NCBI GenBank assembly: GCA_026413225.1
Contig: CM048560.1
Coordinates: 14,712,001 to 14,776,000 of the forward strand
DNA length: 64,000 nt
DNA from: Otis tarda
Taxonomy: Eukaryota > Chordata > Aves > Otidiformes > Otididae
Reading direction: 5' to 3'
Shown: positions 1 to 12,272 of the stretch, piece by piece
Layout: each line of letters opens with the position of its first letter
Numbering within the stretch: the first letter of the stretch is position 1
The notes under the pieces: model-generated
Seen by the model: the letters and a program-made list of their open reading frames with translations, nothing else
Database searches by the model: none
What the model was told of the DNA's origin: nothing
Position numbers and translations under genes: made by a program

Positions 1-3000
1 TAGAAGACTGACAAGTGTCAGAAAGTAATATCCATAGAGAGGTAAACAAACTGGTGTCTGTTATCCACCCTCTTTATAAAAAGAACAACAAAATCCTCTC
101 CATGTGTGGGGATTTTTTTTGTTTTTAAACAAAAGCAGGGTTTTAGAAGTTCAAAGGTAACCACATGATGACATCACAAGAACACACATCTATAACTACT
201 TCCACTGCCAAAACTGACAGTATCAGAAAGATTAGGTGTCTTTTTCTGAGAAAGAAAAAGTGCAGAAAAAAGAGCCTCCATTTAATATTTTCATTAGAGT
301 AGTCTTATGAAGCAAAACGATACAAAACAGAGACAAGTGAGCATGCCAGTAAAAATAACCACATTAATGCATACTGCATATGTTAAAGGTATGAGAGGTA
401 CTACACAATTTCATGTCTCACAACTTACATGATACTCCTCATACTGAAACGAATCAATGGGGGGGGGGGGGACGACCTGCTGAACACTAATTGGGAAAAC
501 AAAATTTACCTCTACATCTAACATTAATTATTGTAACTCTGTAAAACCACCTTTTGATAACAACACTTTATTTTTCCCTAATGTATGAAATAGATAACTT
601 GGAAACCGGCCAGACATTTGGCTGAGTTGCATAATTACTTCCTACTCCTTCTGTAAGCACAGAAGCAGCACATATCAATTAAAACTTATTCCTTAAAGTG
701 ACTGGAAAAGTTTAGACTGTATAACCCAAAGAACCAAAACTTGAGAAGTCAATTTTAATATATGACCTATGTTTATACATCATATTTCATTCCACCAAAG
801 TTAATGTGAATACATGAAGGAATACAGGACTTAACATTGCCAAATAAGGATAAAGTCTATAAAAATTATTATGACAGGGAGTATTTCAAACAAGTTCAAA
901 ATAACATTTAATATCATATCTAAATAGCCACTTTTGAAGACATCTGAGTAGCATGTAGAGCTTTTTTCTTATTTTTGCAAAATTGAAATTAATTTTAAAA
1001 GATCAGCTACACCATTCAGAAAGTGTAACATTTATTTCTAAATGTTGCAATGCCTGTGCAGAAAGACTAAAACCACGCATTTATGACAGGCTGATGATTA
1101 AAGAGAATTATAGTTACAGATGTCATTCTATTCTCAATTCTTCTGAGTCCAAATACTGTATGAGACAAGGTAAGAGATGTTTGTTTTAAATCTGAGTTTA
1201 AATGCTCAAAGTGTTCTGATGTCTCACAGGAAAAGGATTTTCATAGAATTATAAAGTTGAGATTAAAATTTAAACGGTCCCTTTGGAATCTGTTTTTTTC
1301 AGAGCCAACTCATTCTGAGCACAACTAAAAATAATCTTGAAAGCTACTGTTATTGAGAAATTCAGAATAGCATAGCTTAATGGAACTTTTCCTACTTTCA
1401 TTACTTCTAAAGGCCTGGCTGTTCAAAGTATCCTTTGGTTAAATACTTTTTTTTTTCCTATCTTCTTTGTAACTAAGACACTTGCACCTTTCTCCAATTT
1501 TTTACCCTATCTTTCCAATTACGTGTACTGACATCCTGACTTCTTTCTATCTTCCTGCTTGAACATCCAAAAAAAGACAATTTCAAAACGAATTTAGTTG
1601 GAGAACAAAGCTTTAAAATAAAATTAAAAATTTAAGTTTTGAGTATCAAAAAAAATTAAAAAGTAGACTACAAGCAACATCTGCACGACCTTTATTTTTC
1701 CTTACAGAAAAAAAGAATATCCAACCATCTTGTGTTTTATAGAATGCCTCATGACATACGAGTTACAGAATACTTACTGCCATTTATAATTTATATTATT
1801 TAGTTCTAAATTAAAGAACTAGAGACCTGAAAGACTGTGAATACATTAAAACTGAGTATTACTGCATATGGTGGCATAAAAGCTGCTGAAAAGTCAGCAT
1901 AATCCACACATTGAAAAGGTGGACACATGAAGTGCAAAAATAGCATTGGCACAGAAGTCAGAGGACAAAGTAAGAGAAAGCTCCTTAAGAGAGTATGTCC
2001 ATCCACTATATGTGCACACAGAATTCATCCTCTATTCCCTTTTTTCAAAAGTAAATGAAGGTACTTATTTTTCTTTATAACTGACATTTTGTATTTTGGG
2101 GGAAAGAAATCCTCAATTTTTAAAAAGTATTTTTAGTAGACAAACTATGAAAAGATCCTGAGAACCTATAATGTTTAGAGAGATCAACAGGAAGATCAAC
2201 ACTATACTTGATCTGAACCACAACGTCTTTCAACAGATTACCCTGAAGTTGTTTTTAAAGGTAACAGCTGTAATTTTACCATTTACATACCTCACCTAAG
2301 ACAGGACACAAGTAACAGAAACTGTAACCTAGTACTTACACTGTCATTTGTAACATCAAAAAGAAAATATAAGAAATTAACCTTCAAATAATCACCTGAC
2401 TTGTGGTAAGTTTATCTTTTTTCTCACCCTACTACTTGTACTTTTGCTAATCGTCCTGGTTGACTAAAGACAGATGTACGTATTTACTGTGAAACAGGTT
2501 CTGCAGAGGCAAAAGCAAAACACGTTTTTAAGTATATTTGTCCCTACAGTGATCATTACGGTATGCTTCTCTAGGAACAGCAGATCACATAAGCTGAGGT
2601 TACCAATGCTCCTGGAGTGATCGTTCAAAGCACTGAAACGTAGGCATTGGCATTAGTCATTATCACTAGGGAAATTCAAATTTGCATTAGAATCTCAGGC
2701 GTCAGAATTAGAAAGTTAATTTTTTTCATCCTACAGTCTTTAAACTAAGATGAAAACTTATTTTATGCAAAAATTTAAAGTTAAAAGACACTTCAGAACC
2801 TTTTCTTTTTACATTAAAGAAACACTAAGAAAACTAATCATAATGGAAAGATCACACAAAAAGTAAATTCCCTTCAACGTCACAAAATGGAATGATCATA
2901 GGTAAGACTACAGTAGTGTCAGAATGTGGACAAAACCAAACGATTTAAATTTAAGCCGCATAAGCCAAGAATACATGCCACGCCTCATTTTCTACTGTCT

Positions 3001-3032
3001 GCATTTGTAACACTACATAACAGTAAACATAC
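1..3032 (-). other. PTBP2: PTBP2 intron 5, 3'-truncated by window edge
   Basis: AT-rich intronic DNA from the exon 5 donor to the window edge. I searched by eye for the RRM2 exon and did not find it. Contents are a 13-bp G run at 459-471 (C run in the PTBP2 sense), scattered A/T runs, and nothing coding. The short open frames on either strand here show no recognisable protein. Confidence 0.85.
459..471. repeat. Mononucleotide G13 run
   Basis: Thirteen consecutive G on the plus strand in PTBP2 intron 5. Such runs are prone to length error and polymorphism. Confidence 0.95.
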
Positions 3033-3176
3033 CTGGTTAAGTGTGTTATCAGTCTTTAGTTCTTTATGATTGGAATACTGAATATAAATAGGCTGGTTAC
3101 GAAGATGAGGCGTCACAGCAGAGTAGTAATTAACCATAGTGATAGCTGCTTCTTCTGTAGCAAGTTCCAAAAATGC
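3033..3176 (-). CDS. PTBP2: PTBP2 coding exon 5 (144 nt, second half of RRM1)
   Basis: Encodes residues 97-144: [38 protein letters not shown] and [10 protein letters not shown]. This is the RNP1-like strand, helix 2 and the last strand of RRM1 plus the start of the linker to RRM2. The acceptor is attacag (3177-3183) and the donor GTATGT (3027-3032). The length is exactly 48 codons, so both flanking introns are phase 0 and skipping it would keep the frame but remove half of RRM1. The frame reads on about 15 codons into the intron before a stop; the next family exon, starting RAQAVLQ, is not seen to the left. Confidence 0.97.
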
Positions 3177-3601
3177 CTGTAATTAAACAGTTAATTTTCA
3201 GTATTAACAAAGCAGATAGTCTTCATATTAGCAGCATATAAAAAACACCTAAAGGGTTTGAGAACACATTTTAACAAATATCAGTCTTCAGAAGTATTTG
3301 GTATTTTGGTATTTTCTACATACCAACTTTATTTGCTAAGCTACTTCATCTTCAAAAATTCATCCGTGAAGATGCAGGACTAAATACCTTACAGCTAACA
3401 TTTTGCTTTATGCAATTGTCAACTATCCCCTGTTCCCAAAAAAATTTACTAAAAGACAGTGTAAGTTCATAAAAAACATAAAAGGAACAAAGGCTTTTTT
3501 AAAAAATACTTACTGTAATATGAGTTATTTCAATAGCATTTCAACAGCATATTTTGAAATTAGATAGTTAGCGTACTAAAAAATGGAAAGTAACAAATTA
3601 C
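3177..3601 (-). other. PTBP2: PTBP2 intron 4 (425 bp)
   Basis: Short intron bounded by GTAA donor at 3598-3601 and ACAG acceptor at 3177-3180, phase 0. It holds only AT-rich sequence, and I see no additional exon, repeat or RNA gene in it. Confidence 0.93.
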
Positions 3602-3774
3602 CTGATTTTTCCCTTTCAGCATCAGGATGTTGGTTACCTTACCAAAAGGTAAACCTAAAGCAATAACTTCTGTTTCTGTCACTTCCCCAGGCAATTTCCT
3701 GATATGAAGAACACGAGAAGGAGCCCCATCCATTTTATCGTCACCTTTGAATTTCTTGTTGTCATTACCATTGG
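3602..3774 (-). CDS. PTBP2: PTBP2 coding exon 4 (173 nt, first half of RRM1)
   Basis: Completes Ala39 and encodes residues 40-96: [20 protein letters not shown], then [20 protein letters not shown] and [21 protein letters not shown] (45-48) is the second basic cluster of the nuclear localisation region. VLHIRKL is the RNP2-like beta-1 strand of RRM1, and GKNQ starts the RNP1-like beta-3 strand, which is completed in exon 5. PTB-family RRMs lack the usual RNP aromatics, as seen here. The acceptor is tttcag (3775-3780) and the donor GTAA (3598-3601). Exit phase is 0. A short 425-bp intron separates it from exon 5. Confidence 0.97.
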
Positions 3775-4358
3775 CTGAAAGACATATTCAGACTCTATTT
3801 GAAAAGCTTACTGATATTATCACTGCTTTATTAAAAGTGTTTTTAATTATAAATATGAGATAATTTAAGCAAGTCATCTCTTAGTTTGATCTAAACAAAA
3901 TTCAAGGATTCAGAATAAATTCTCAAAAGATAAATGTGACATAGTTTCATGAAAGGTGGACTGTTCAAGACTAACTAGACTAACTCTGTGATAACTCATT
4001 TTCTAAACAAGACAAAAAACAGAGCAAATCCTTTTCATCTCACTTTCAGTGAAGTATCTCGTCTAATACCATGTAAGAATATTAATTATGACTCAGAAGG
4101 GCTCACATAAGAACTCTAAAGTACATTAAATAAAAAATTAGAGGTTACTCAGGATTTTTTTTGAAAGGGGAAAAGTGGTGGTGAATAGTATCAAAGCAAG
4201 ACAGGAAGTATTATTAATGCTGAGAAGGATCACATTGGAGAAAGGGGATGACCCAGAGGACTGGCATCACAAAAGCCTCATGAAATACACAACCTCAGAA
4301 TTTAAGGACCAAGTACAAAAGTGTCTATTATGAACTACAAGTTCATCCATAGAAAAGG

Positions 4359-4377
4359 AAAAAAAAAAAAAAAAAAA
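4359..4377. repeat. Mononucleotide A19 run
   Basis: Nineteen A in a row on the plus strand (T in PTBP2 sense). Followed 12 bases later by the purine tract described for intron 3. No mobile element is visible beside it. Confidence 0.95.
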
Positions 4378-4442
4378 CTATCTAGTCAACATGGACAGAA
4401 AAGAAAGAAGGGGAAAAAAGAAAAAAAGAAAAAAAAAAAAAG
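4359..4442 (-). promoter_or_regulatory. Long pyrimidine tract in transcript sense, intron 3
   Basis: The plus strand is almost pure purine: A19 at 4359-4377 and then gaaaagaaagaaggggaaaa with further A-rich runs to 4442. In the PTBP2 pre-mRNA this is a U/C tract with UCUU and CUUCUUUCUU-type elements, about 590-670 nt upstream of the exon 4 acceptor. PTB proteins bind such tracts. A role in auto- or cross-regulation is an inference. Confidence 0.35.
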
Positions 4443-5443
4443 CCAGACAAGATTTTCCTAGCAGCAGCAGGGAAGCATTAACATCATTATACCAAGCACC
4501 AGAAAGACACTACTCAGAATACTGTTCAGAATTCCTGTCCAGAATTCCAGCAAAATTCCAGCTTTTTGGTTCCTTTTTCTTGAACATATGCAACAAAGAG
4601 GTAGCTAGTTGGATGGAAGACATCTTGCTTTGGAAAGAAGGCCAAAAATTATTTATTTTGGTTAAAAGGTAATACATCCACTGCCTACAAATATGTCAAA
4701 GGAGTAAACATTAGAAAGAGTCAAGAGCTAAAGAACAACATTGTCATAAGATATATGGATATTCATGACTTAATCAATGCTGGAAATTAGAATGCATTTA
4801 GATAAGAGAGAAAGAAGTGTTAAGATTGTGTTCTTTCTACATGCCGACCTCTGATTTCATCTTAGAAGAGCAGTTCAATAGCTACTTGTATGTAAAAAAA
4901 CCACACAAATTGTGACTAGTGAAAAAAAAAATTGTATTATTAGGGTTCCAATTCATGGGTTGAGGGCTTATACCAAAGAGGATTTTAAAACAAACGAGAC
5001 TACTTTTATTTACTCAATAAACAAGTAGAAAAAATGAACAGGGGAAGGAATCAACAGGAAGCATTTATTGTATGCTAAATCCTCCAAAGGTCTCGTCTTC
5101 ATAAGAAAGTTGATGGCTGTGAATTCCAGAGGGAAGAGAATAAAGAAATCCTCAATTATCACTCAGCTGTAACTACAGAATATAATTCTGAATTTGTGCC
5201 AGGAAAATCATTTACACCTACTCTGATTCCCCGTATAAAGATATTGCGTTCATTTCCAACTGACTTAAGCACAGAAGGTTTTGCTAAGGGTGTGCCTAAA
5301 TCATAATAAAGAATTCAAGTTCTTAAATCAGTTTGCCTAAACCAAGCCAACTTATTAATGATCAAAATCATAGATACAAGTCAAGAACATCCACACTCCA
5401 GATTTGGATTTGAAAAGCCAAACCGGGTACAATATTTAACTAC

Positions 5444-5556
5444 CTCTCCAATACTAAGACGAAAATTGGCAAACTCAAGGTCTCTGATCAAATCTATGAA
5501 CGTACTTTTTGCTTTTTCAAGAATAAGGTCATTCTCCATACTTCCCCTTAAAGGAA
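5444..5556 (-). other. Exon-like interval in PTBP2 intron 3 (possible cassette exon)
   Basis: Minus strand: a very strong acceptor (tcctttttttttctatcag), 113 nt, then donor GAG|gtagtt. Spliced after exon 3 (exit phase 1) the interval is fully open, encoding VPLRGSMENDLILEKAKSTF and then IDLIRDLEFANFRLSIGE. It would then enter exon 4 out of frame, giving a premature stop. The open frame continues past the donor to a stop about 20 codons later. The donor is only moderate at +5 and +6. No homolog is recognised. Confidence 0.22.
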
Positions 5557-6267
5557 CTGATAGAAAAAAAAAGGACAAATCTATATATTAGGAACTATTT
5601 CCATCACTCCCTTATATCTTTTTCTATCAGCTAAACCTCTTCATTCTAATTTGAATGTTTTTACCTTCCACTTCAGCTATCTTTGTATTTAGCTAAATCT
5701 AAAATTCAATATATTCTTTTAGTTAAAAATAGTATGCCTTAGAGGCAAGGTCATCTCTTACCTTTCTTCCCTGCCCTCCCCAGATTCCAAGATTGAGTTT
5801 TCAAAAAAGTTTTTGCACTGTGGAACACTTTCTAAGTCTTTTCCAACTCACTGTAGCAGACAAAGCAACAAGAAACTAACGACATCAGAATCGGTCAGAA
5901 TTCAGCTAGCAGTATCTCCAACTGACAATGCTAGAAAGGGTTGAATCCACAAAACAGTACGTATTTTATTTTGGTCTGCTCCACAGGAGGACAAATTTTG
6001 ATGGAATTTGGTTAAAATTTCAAAAATACACACTGAACTACGATCCGAAGTTCATCCTTAGACTACACAAGGCTCTAACCTGTATCATTTTGGAAAAGGT
6101 AGTGAGACTGAGCTTCCAGGTAGCCAGATTTCACCTGTTCAGAATTACACAATATAGCATTTATCCTCAAAGCAACAGACACCCAAATTTTATGAAAAAA
6201 TACCTTAACTTTTCACCTGCAGCTCATTACACAATAGTCTTGCCTAGTAGTCAATTTAAACCTCTAC

Positions 6268-6287
6268 AAAAAAAAAAAAAAAAAAAA
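6268..6287. repeat. Mononucleotide A20 run
   Basis: Twenty A on the plus strand. No SINE or processed pseudogene is recognised upstream of it. Confidence 0.95.
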
Positions 6288-6384
6288 CACCACAGATCAG
6301 TAGGTTACAGAGCTGTTTGTCTTTTGTGTGGTTTTCAACATGTAATTTTGACATACCAACTTTTCCACAGCATAATGTCCAAGA

Positions 6385-6409
6385 TTTTTTTTTTTTAAAA
6401 AAAAAAAAA
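6385..6409. repeat. T12A13 palindromic homopolymer pair
   Basis: Twelve T followed at once by thirteen A, a perfect inverted repeat without spacer, able to extrude or to form a weak RNA hairpin in either transcript. Confidence 0.95.
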
Positions 6410-7472
6410 CCAAAACCTAAAGCTTATATTTGGATTAGGCTTTAACTAATCCCAATGCTACTAGTAAAAATATAACTCGTCAGTAGATTTGCACTCACAT
6501 ATATGTATTTGCAAAGAAATGGTCCTTTAATAATTATTGTATTACCTGAACAAATTGCTTTTCCATCTATTAGCATAGCTATCTAATATTTGCATTTTAC
6601 ACAGTTTTTCAACTTTTGCCACAGTAGGTTCAAAGAAATCTGAAATAAGTATTTTGTTGCACTATATATATATCTTTTCTTAAAGAGCAGTTAACTCATG
6701 TATACAAGTCTCTCTCACAATCTTATTTTTTAAACTATCTTAAATATCTACTATTCTTTAAACTTTTTCTACTTACTATTAAAGAGAGCTATATAGACAA
6801 GTGTTTGTACTAAAATTTTCAAGTAAAAAAAGTAGATATATACACCAATAGATATAGTATGCACCAAAAGATACAGAATTACGCACTAAAGAATGTATGG
6901 TAACCAGAAAAAGATGGGGGCAGAGGCAGACACAAACACAGAATGGAGGCACTGGCAACAAGCACTCTCAATGCTATATAAATATCCAAAGAAAGTTTTC
7001 AGCAGTAGGGCAAGCAAACATGACAAAAGCTGTTTATTACTTATTGACAGAAGCATACCTTGCACAATGAAAGCTGAACTGGTAACATTCATAAAAAATT
7101 AAGCCTAACATCTTAAAGTAAAATTAACTCCAAAACATTTAACACTGGATTTTAAGAAGACAGAATAAATTAACACAACATCAGTTACTACTGCTTTTCT
7201 TGAAAGCCAAGAGAATACACACTGCTTCTACTTCTGATTATCCAGCTAGCATAGTCTAACACTGATTTACCATTTCAATAACGGCAGTAATAAAGTGTGT
7301 GTCATATACTAAATATGCATGCACATACACAACTGAATTTTTCAAAATATTTCTGGAAAAACAAAATTTAGCTTTTGGAATAATTACTGAGTTTTTGGCA
7401 CTGTATGAAACCCTTCTCCCTAACTTTAGTCTCTTACTTGCTGTTTTAAATGGTACTTCTCAGCTGGAGACA

Positions 7473-7780
7473 CATAGACTCATACAATAGTTAGGGTTGG
7501 AAGGGACCTTTAAAAGGTCATCCAGTCCAATCCCCCTGCAAGGAGCAGGGACATCTCCAACCAGATCAGGTTGCTCAGAGCCTCACCCAGCCTGGCCTTG
7601 AATGTTTCCAAGGATGAGGCATCAACCACCTCTGGGGAACCTGTTCCAGTGTTCTACCATCCTCATTGTAAAATTCTTTTTCCTAATATCTAATCTGAAT
7701 CTACCTACCTCTATTTTAAAACCATTACCCCTCATCCTATTGCAACAGGCTCTATGGAAGAGTTTCTCTTCTTCTCATCA
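7473..7780 (-). mobile_element. CR1 LINE fragment, 5'-truncated
   Basis: Plus-strand sequence runs from a degraded CR1 tail (catagactcatacaatag) through the diagnostic ggttggaagggacc, gttgctcagagcc and cagcctggccttgaa blocks. The element therefore lies on the minus strand with its 3' end at 7473. It is an old copy with several mismatches and the same internal order as the copy at 60937. It is an untranslated 3' region only, with no coding capacity. It inserted in PTBP2 intron 3 in the sense orientation of the gene. Confidence 0.92.
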
Positions 7781-9629
7781 TTAAACTGCACTTGGGAATA
7801 GAAAACCACACCATTTAAAAAAAGAAATGGGAACACAACCTATTCCAAGCCACTGAAAGCTGAATTCAAATACTGTTAAAACAACTTCATTCTTTAACAA
7901 ATTGTATCAGCATAACCCATGTCCATAAAGGTTAAAAGGTAGTAAAAAAGAGCAAAGGTACTAAAAGAACAACATTGTCTGTGTCAGAAATGGACTCTAG
8001 GGAGATTAACAAGCAACCCAAAAGATCCTTCCCTATATAGCAGGAGAAAGACAAAATTGCAGAAAATTGAGAGGCAAGGGTGTGTTGGAGGGAGGAACCT
8101 CATAAGCCAATAATAACTACTGCTCAGGAACTGCTGTTAAACTGGAAGCTTATTGGCAAGTAGCTATTTGATCAGGTAGTTCAGCTTCACCAGACTTGAA
8201 AAACCTGATCCAATTCAAACCTCTTGCCTCTAACACTTTAACAAATATAAAGACGCACTAAAGACCATAATGCCACAATATCTACATTAGCATGGAGGTG
8301 GGGGGTAAAATCACCATGAGGACAGCATGACTAAAACACAGTGTTAGTATTAGTTCATTTACTAATCAAGTTACAGCCTTAAACATAGTTCAGAAATCTA
8401 ACCCTGAATATTCATTATATTCAATTCAGACTACTAAAAACCCCGCTTCTGTAACAGCTATTACACTGATGTAAACCTCTTCGGCACTCCATCAATAAGA
8501 AAAATCCAGTTTCCATGTGACACCAGTTGTCTATTTCTAAACAAAATCTCATCTCTACAAATGGCATTCAAGTATGATTCTCTCATCTAAATAGGATACC
8601 ACAGTCGAAACATAACTGATACATAACCTATGTCCCTGCTGCAGAGAGTTCCTTCAATTTAGCATAAATCAAGCTGTTGAAATTGACTGCTTAAGAGCTG
8701 ACAAAGCCTATAAATGGCCATTATCTACACGACTTGGATCCCTGGCATTTTTAGTTAGAAACTCCTATTTTATTAAACACAGAAACAGAAACCTATATAT
8801 ACAAGCAACAGAATGAAGTGCAATGTACAGAAGAGGTACTGTACGTCCACGGTATTCAGTCATTCAAGCTATGAAGTCTCAATGCTCCCAAGTAGTTTTT
8901 GCAGAAAACTTGATCCTAAAGTTCAGTATAACTCCTAGCAAACAGTGAATAACATATTTCCTGTTCATAACTATTTCGAAAACAAATTTTAATAAGATTT
9001 CATCCTAGAGGAGTTTTTCTCTGCACACAATTTTTATTTTATTTTTTTTTTGAGAAATACATAAATAGAATCTAAAATGCTCTGAGGCCAATAATAGAGA
9101 ATTTACCATGAAAATATATGAAGCCTTTATTTTAGAGGTGTAGTTTTCCTTCACAATAACCTTCTTTCATATTCACACAATATCCTAATTCAGAAATTTA
9201 ACTATGTGACTATGGGCAAAAATTTTTGCATGCAATAAAAAGCTGCTTTCACCCATTATTTCCTGGAAAGAAGGGGAAAAAAATGTTAAAAATTAATCAC
9301 AAGATGCTGATTAGAAATCCCTGCATACGTGCAGTAGTTAAATAATTGATAAATAAACATCCTTTCTGCAGGAGTCAATTTCTGTTTCACAACTGTGAGT
9401 ACACACCAACAATCAACTACCAAAAAAAAAAAAAGTAAATTCTTAGGCTTTCCTGAAACACTTCTTTCATCCTCCAATACAATCAGTTTATACATGAAAG
9501 ATCAGAAGCTTACTAACAACATAATAATCTGCATAAAACAACCAGGTAAGGAAACTGGAGACAACCACAAACTGGGAAGGTATAACAGACCATTGTGGTT
9601 TTGTTTCTGAGGTTCTTTCCTTATGGGTA

Positions 9630-9728
9630 CATACATACATTTGGCCTGCTGTCACAGATAGAATGTAGGAAGACAAGACCTTTGGTCTGATCCAGTGACA
9701 AACGTTTCTGCAAGTGCCAACAGGTTCC
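9630..9728 (-). repeat. Old amniote interspersed repeat fragment
   Basis: On the minus strand the text cactggatcagaccaaaggt followed by cttgtcttcctacattctat and ctgtgacagcaggccaaatg is collinear with a repeat common in turtle, crocodilian and bird genomes (ggatcagaccaaaggtcc...tatcctgtct...gacagtggcc). I do not recall its family name with certainty. Diverged, non-coding, in PTBP2 intron 3. Confidence 0.5.
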
Positions 9729-11718
9729 CGAAACAAGAAAAATAAGACCTTTGTTTTAGTACAGACATCTTCAAAACTTCAAGCTAAAGATAAAACTGGA
9801 ATTTAAAATGTTTGAGAGAAAAAAAAAAAAAAAACAAAAAAGGAGATACTACACCAAAAAATAAGATAAAATCCATGAATAGCATCACTATACCATTTTA
9901 GTTCAGTTTGTTTCACTTCAGTTGCATTTCACTCTAGCCACAGTATTTTTACATATTTTCAGGGCCAAAGAAAAGGACATTAGTTTTAGACAGTGCAAGA
10001 TTGAACAGCCACTATACCATATTGTAAGTGTGTTGTCATAACTGCTTAGAAAACTTGCTCAGTGGGTTTTGAAACAGAGGTGCAGCCTATATACAGATGT
10101 GCCAGTTAAGAGCTTTGCAGTTAACTTTTAAATTGTTTGACCATATTTACTTATTTAAGCTCAAATTCCTGATAGACAGTATTCTTTGTACTGTAAGACA
10201 GTTTTATTATTGATTGGTCAAGATTTTCCTTTGCACATGGCCCATGTCCATGGTAAAAATTCACCTATTACTGCTGGTTAATACTTTAGTTCAAGTGGTA
10301 AGACTTCCACAATGTAGCAGTGGCCTAGCAAGGCAAGGATAACAGGATATAAAGTGCTTTGAAGTATAAAGTCTTGCAGAACACACTCCTTCCACCACAA
10401 GCCCCAAAACAACAAAAATCCCCCACCAACCAAACCAGTGTAATTAACACTGATCATGTAACCTTTAAGATTAACAAATGCAGACTTCAGAGAACTTCAC
10501 GTACAGAAAGTAACTAAATTCATAACAATAGCCACACTTTATTTCTCTCATCCTGAGGTTTTTTGAGGAGTCTGGGTTTTTTGAAGTGTTTTTATTTTTT
10601 TAAAAAAGCTTCTTAATTTACAAAAAGATATATTGTTCAGGCATTCAGAGCATTAAAATTGAGTTCATCCACATGCACTTGCCCACATGTATCTGCAGAA
10701 AAATGTAAATTATAGTCTATTATTAAATTATTATACTTTCCAATCACATGGACTGTACTTCGTCAAATTTTTCCAATTACTATTAATTGTAATCAATTTG
10801 CAAACTTCAGAAGTAAATTACCTATGTTTAGGCATCATTAATGTCAGCTAATAGCCAATTTTACTCTAATGTGCCATCCACACCAATATATCTATGTTTA
10901 TTCCCCAAGTTAAACACAGCACTTGAAATATTATTAGTTTGTATGCCTCACTGCTAAGTATTCTGTTAATACAATGAATTACCTACCAAAGTCACTGCTA
11001 ACATTCCCTGCTAGTGAAGTAAAAACAAGATCAAGATTAATAGTATCGTTTAAAGCTCCAGGAGTTCAGTGAGCTCAGTTGCAAAATGATTTTGGAAATG
11101 TTTTTACTGATCGAACTTAAACACACAAATGTGAGCAATGAAATTGGCAGCAGCTACAATAAAAAAAAACCTGTCAATTTTTCAGCTGCAACCACTTGTC
11201 TTTGACAAGCCAATTTTCATAAAGCTTTCACCAACATCTTTCACTTTTTATCTACATTCCTTCAAAATTTTAACTTTTTTTTGGTGTGGATTTCAGCAAT
11301 ACATCTCATGCCATGAGCATCTTCATACATATAACCGTTGCTAAAACTTCCAGTAAGCAGTCCTCCATCCGAAAAGAAAAAAGCCTCACAAAAAGTTTGG
11401 CATAAAAGAAATTCCTCACAGAGGAAATGCCTTTTCTAATTCTTAAAAAGAAGGGACATTTTTTCCTCAGGTTTAAAAGCAGCAGAATAAGCAACTGCAG
11501 TTACCTATTTACTGACCACATATCACTGAAAGGTGAAAAAAAGTTATTTATGTACAATCATTTACAATGTGCATAACTGACATCTTCAAAAACACAGTAA
11601 AAATATTTTTAAAATATCCTGGTTTCAGCTCTGGTTTCTCAGAATCCTATTACCAAACCATATTTTAGTTTACCTAAATTGCCTTTCTAATAACTGTCTG
11701 CTGTGCATCAACATACAC

Positions 11719-11740
11719 AAAAAAAAAAAAAAAAAAAAAA
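11719..11740. repeat. Mononucleotide A22 run
   Basis: The longest homopolymer in the window, on the plus strand in PTBP2 intron 3, with no element attached that I can recognise. Confidence 0.95.
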
Positions 11741-12118
11741 GAATTCACAGACCCTTATGAGAAGGTTATATGATCTCTTAAAGAGATGTGAGCCAAGCAA
11801 GATATGACAGAAAATAAGAAGAGACTTTGACAATATTTTCAAAAAAGCTGAAGCAAAACACTAGTAGTAGTCCAAGCGGTAGTAGAAGGTCTGTTATTCT
11901 GACAATAGAACTTCAAGACATCAATGTCAGCTTGTGTTAAAAAGCTCTGAAACTTAAACATCTAATATCTCCATTGCAACAAATTCTGATCTAGTAGATG
12001 GAATTCTTCCCTCAATGTTCACAGAATGATGTTCTGCCATACTGCTCAAATTAATTCAGGAAAGGGTAAAGAGAAAAAAGAAAAAAAAAAAAAAAGTCTT
12101 GTATATTTTAATATATAT

Positions 12119-12272
12119 AGAATCATAGAATCATAGAATGGTTAGAGTTGGAAGGGACCTTCAAAGGTCATCTAGTCCAATCCCCCCGCAAGAGCAGGGA
12201 CATCCCTGACTAGACCAGGTTGCTCAGAGCCTCATCCAGCCTGGCCTTGAACACTTCCAGGGATGGGGCATC
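12119..12272 (-). mobile_element. CR1 LINE fragment, severely 5'-truncated, well preserved
   Basis: Starts with two tandem tail units (agaatcatagaatcatagaa) and then ggttagagttggaagggacc through ccttgaacacttccaggg. This is a near-consensus avian CR1 3' end on the minus strand, truncated after about 150 bp. It is the least diverged CR1 copy in the window, so a relatively young insertion. It is in the same orientation as PTBP2, within intron 3. Confidence 0.95.

Noticed and set aside
1237-1300. tcatagaattataaagttga, considered as a CR1 tail
   Set aside because: The following bases do not continue into the ggttggaagggacc block of CR1; the similarity ends after about 18 bases.
5928-6398. 156-codon plus-strand open frame
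   Set aside because: It includes Lys and Phe homopolymers encoded by the A20 and T12 runs, shows no domain and lies in the PTBP2 intron; it is a chance frame.
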